A model generated the notes under the pieces. That model was given only the letters and a program-made list of their open reading frames with translations, ran no database searches and was not told the origin of the DNA. Positions 5,856 through 6,668 of a stretch of 6,668 nucleotides of DNA are shown piece by piece. The position numbers and the translations under genes were made by a program. The DNA lies in assembly GCA_014239355.1 (NCBI GenBank), contig JAAZYZ010000027.1:1-6668 (forward strand), written 5' to 3'. This DNA comes from Fidelibacterota bacterium. GTDB taxonomy: Bacteria; Marinisomatota; Marinisomatia; SCGC-AAA003-L08; TMED6. Positions within the stretch are counted from its first letter, which is position 1, and each line of letters starts with the position of its first letter.

Positions 5856-6500
5856 ATGTTAGTAACAAAATCAGCACCTGACTTTAAAGCTCAAGCGGTT
5901 ATGCCTGATAATTCATTTAAAGAAATAAGCCTAAGTGATTATTCAGATAAAAAAGTAGTTTTATTTTTCTATCCTCTTGATTTTACATTTGTTTGACCAA
6001 CTGAACTTATTGCTTTCAATAATCGTTTAGACGAATTTGAAAAGCGAGGCGTCCAAGTTCTTGGATGTTCAGTTGATTCTCATTTCAGCCATTTAAAATG
6101 GAAAGAAATGGATATAAATAATGGAGGAATTGGAAATGTACAGTATCCTCTAATTAGCGATTTAGATAAATCTATTGCTAGAAATTATGATGTTTTATTA
6201 GGAGCTACTGATGCTTATGTTGAAACTGATGATTCTGCAGGAAATACTACTGTAGGTGGTGGCGTAGCTCTTAGAGGTTCTTTTTTAATAGATGAAAATG
6301 GCGTTGTGCGTCATGAAATTAAAAATGATCTTCCTCTTGGTAGAAATATTGATGAAATGTTAAGATTAATTGATGCTCTTGATTTTCATACTAAACATGG
6401 TGATGTTTGTCCAGCAGGTTGGAATAAAGGTGATGATGGGATGAACCCAAGTCATCAAGGTATGAAAGATTATGTATCAAAAAATGCAGAAAAATTATAA
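5856..6500 (+). CDS. Selenocysteine-containing typical 2-Cys peroxiredoxin (AhpC/Prx1 family, Sec47)
   Basis: Reading the UGA at 5994-5996 as Sec gives a complete 214-residue peroxiredoxin. The active site is [13 protein letters not shown]: Pro40, Thr44 and Sec47 with Arg140 in ALRGSFLID, and Sec takes the place of the peroxidatic Cys. The resolving Cys185 is present in GDVCPAGW near the C-terminus, so a U47-C185 selenenylsulfide between subunits is expected during reduction of hydrogen peroxide, organic hydroperoxides or peroxynitrite. A further Cys71 lies in [16 protein letters not shown] at 90-93 corresponds to the GGLG motif of hyperoxidation-sensitive enzymes, but the C-terminal YF partner is replaced by YV (DYVSKN). 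There is no signal peptide, so it should be cytosolic. The start is fixed by AAAGGAG 8 nt upstream. Sec-containing peroxiredoxins are known in bacteria and marine metagenomes. The gene lies 80 bp after another selenoprotein gene and may share its transcript. Confidence 0.92.
5994..5996 (+). other. Recoded UGA: selenocysteine codon 47 of the peroxiredoxin
   Basis: The TGA stands exactly where the peroxidatic Cys codon lies in FTFVCPTEL of Cys-containing homologues, and flanking residues on both sides are canonical in the same frame. That excludes a nonsense mutation at a random place and excludes Trp or Gly reassignment, since Trp is written TGG and Gly GGN throughout. Sec is the family-consistent reading. 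Confidence 0.93.
6007..6022 (+). promoter_or_regulatory. Putative bacterial SECIS hairpin for Sec47
   Basis: TTATTG (6007-6012) pairs perfectly with CAATAA (6017-6022) around a CTTT loop (6013-6016), 16 nt after the UGA. If the closing G-C pair opens, the loop begins with G, as preferred in bacterial SECIS elements. The stem is AU-rich and short, and it encodes the conserved LIAFNN stretch, so chance pairing is possible. Distance and perfect complementarity are the support. Confidence 0.5.
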
Positions 6501-6519
6501 ATAAAAATAACTAATAATT

Positions 6520-6524
6520 GGGAG
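6520..6524 (+). promoter_or_regulatory. Shine-Dalgarno of the PuuD-like gene
   Basis: GGGAG precedes the ATG at 6535 by 10 nt in a 34-bp gap after the peroxiredoxin gene. The gap has no terminator-like hairpin, so the gene may be co-transcribed with the peroxiredoxin. Confidence 0.6.
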
Positions 6525-6534
6525 AGAAATTATT

Positions 6535-6668
6535 ATGGAAATAGCAGAAGCTATATTTAGATGGCTGCATATTATTGCTGGAATAACCTGGATAGGATTA
6601 TTGTATTTTTTTAATTTTATTAATGGTCATCTTGCAGCAACATATGATGCAGACTCAAAGAAAAAAGT
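6535..6668 (+). CDS. PuuD-like (Urate_ox_N family) membrane protein, N-terminus only
   Basis: The gene runs off the right edge after 44 complete codons. The visible product, beginning MEIAEAIFRWLHIIAGITWIG, has one membrane helix at about residues 8-29, then NFINGHLAATYDADSKKK. The RWLHI-AGI-WIG start, the FNF-NG motif and the DADSKKKV stretch match the N-terminus of the Urate_ox_N membrane domain. This domain is found in PuuD urate hydroxylases, where a cytochrome c domain may follow, and in stand-alone proteins of about 200 residues. Whether the cytochrome part is present cannot be seen, so oxidation of urate to 5-hydroxyisourate is only a possibility. The start is supported by GGGAG 10 nt upstream. 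Confidence 0.75.
   Translation, partial: MEIAEAIFRWLHIIAGITWIGLLYFFNFINGHLAATYDADSKKK

Noticed and set aside
5994..5996. UGA read as Trp or Gly by a variant genetic code
   Set aside because: Trp is written TGG and Gly GGN throughout, UGA appears only twice, and in the peroxiredoxin it stands at the catalytic Cys position where Trp or Gly would abolish activity.
6108..6500. Stand-alone short peroxiredoxin starting at the internal ATG at 6108
   Set aside because: There is no ribosome binding site there, and the conserved N-terminal half with the active site lies in the same frame upstream, behind a strong Shine-Dalgarno at 5841-5847.

Overview
The window is an AT-rich bacterial segment holding two transcription units that diverge from a 59-bp gap at 1927-1985. 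The organism is probably a marine member of the FCB group, with Candidatus Marinimicrobia (SAR406) the best guess. The reasons are the low GC, the mixed use of Shine-Dalgarno sites, a dockerin-like GDVNGD...NILDVV repeat pair in a secreted protein, and an SppA protease fused to an N-terminal outer-membrane-barrel-like region. This placement is inferred from sequence style, not from a marker gene.

Minus strand (1926 down to 1): a tight three-gene operon encodes a lysine 6-dehydrogenase/saccharopine-dehydrogenase-like oxidoreductase (766-1926), a small DUF423 membrane protein (406-762) and a peptidase E-like S51 serine peptidase cut by the window edge (1-384). The gaps are 3 and 21 bp, which suggests one transcript. 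Two of the three products fit amino-acid or dipeptide catabolism.

Plus strand (1986 to 6668): a fused barrel-SppA protease (1986-4460) is followed by two consecutive genes that each contain an in-frame UGA at a redox-active position. Both are best read as selenoprotein genes. The first (4513-5775, Sec292) is a secreted protein with a signal peptide, a beta-rich domain, a dockerin-like Ca-binding repeat pair and a C-terminal thioredoxin-like domain with a U-S-M-C motif. That last domain resembles the N-terminal domain of animal selenoprotein P. The second (5856-6500, Sec47) is a typical 2-Cys peroxiredoxin whose peroxidatic Cys is replaced by Sec (FTFVUPTEL). A conventional gene caller would split or truncate both. 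Each UGA is followed at the expected distance by a potential bacterial SECIS hairpin. The first hairpin is about 70% GC and uses codons unlike those around it. The window ends in the start of a PuuD-like (Urate_ox_N) membrane protein (6535 onward).

The most interesting content is the selenoprotein pair: an exported Sec thioredoxin-like protein with an unusual dockerin/SelP architecture beside a cytoplasmic Sec-peroxiredoxin. No Sec machinery genes (selA, selB, selC, selD) lie in the window, so Sec insertion is inferred from protein context and RNA structure.
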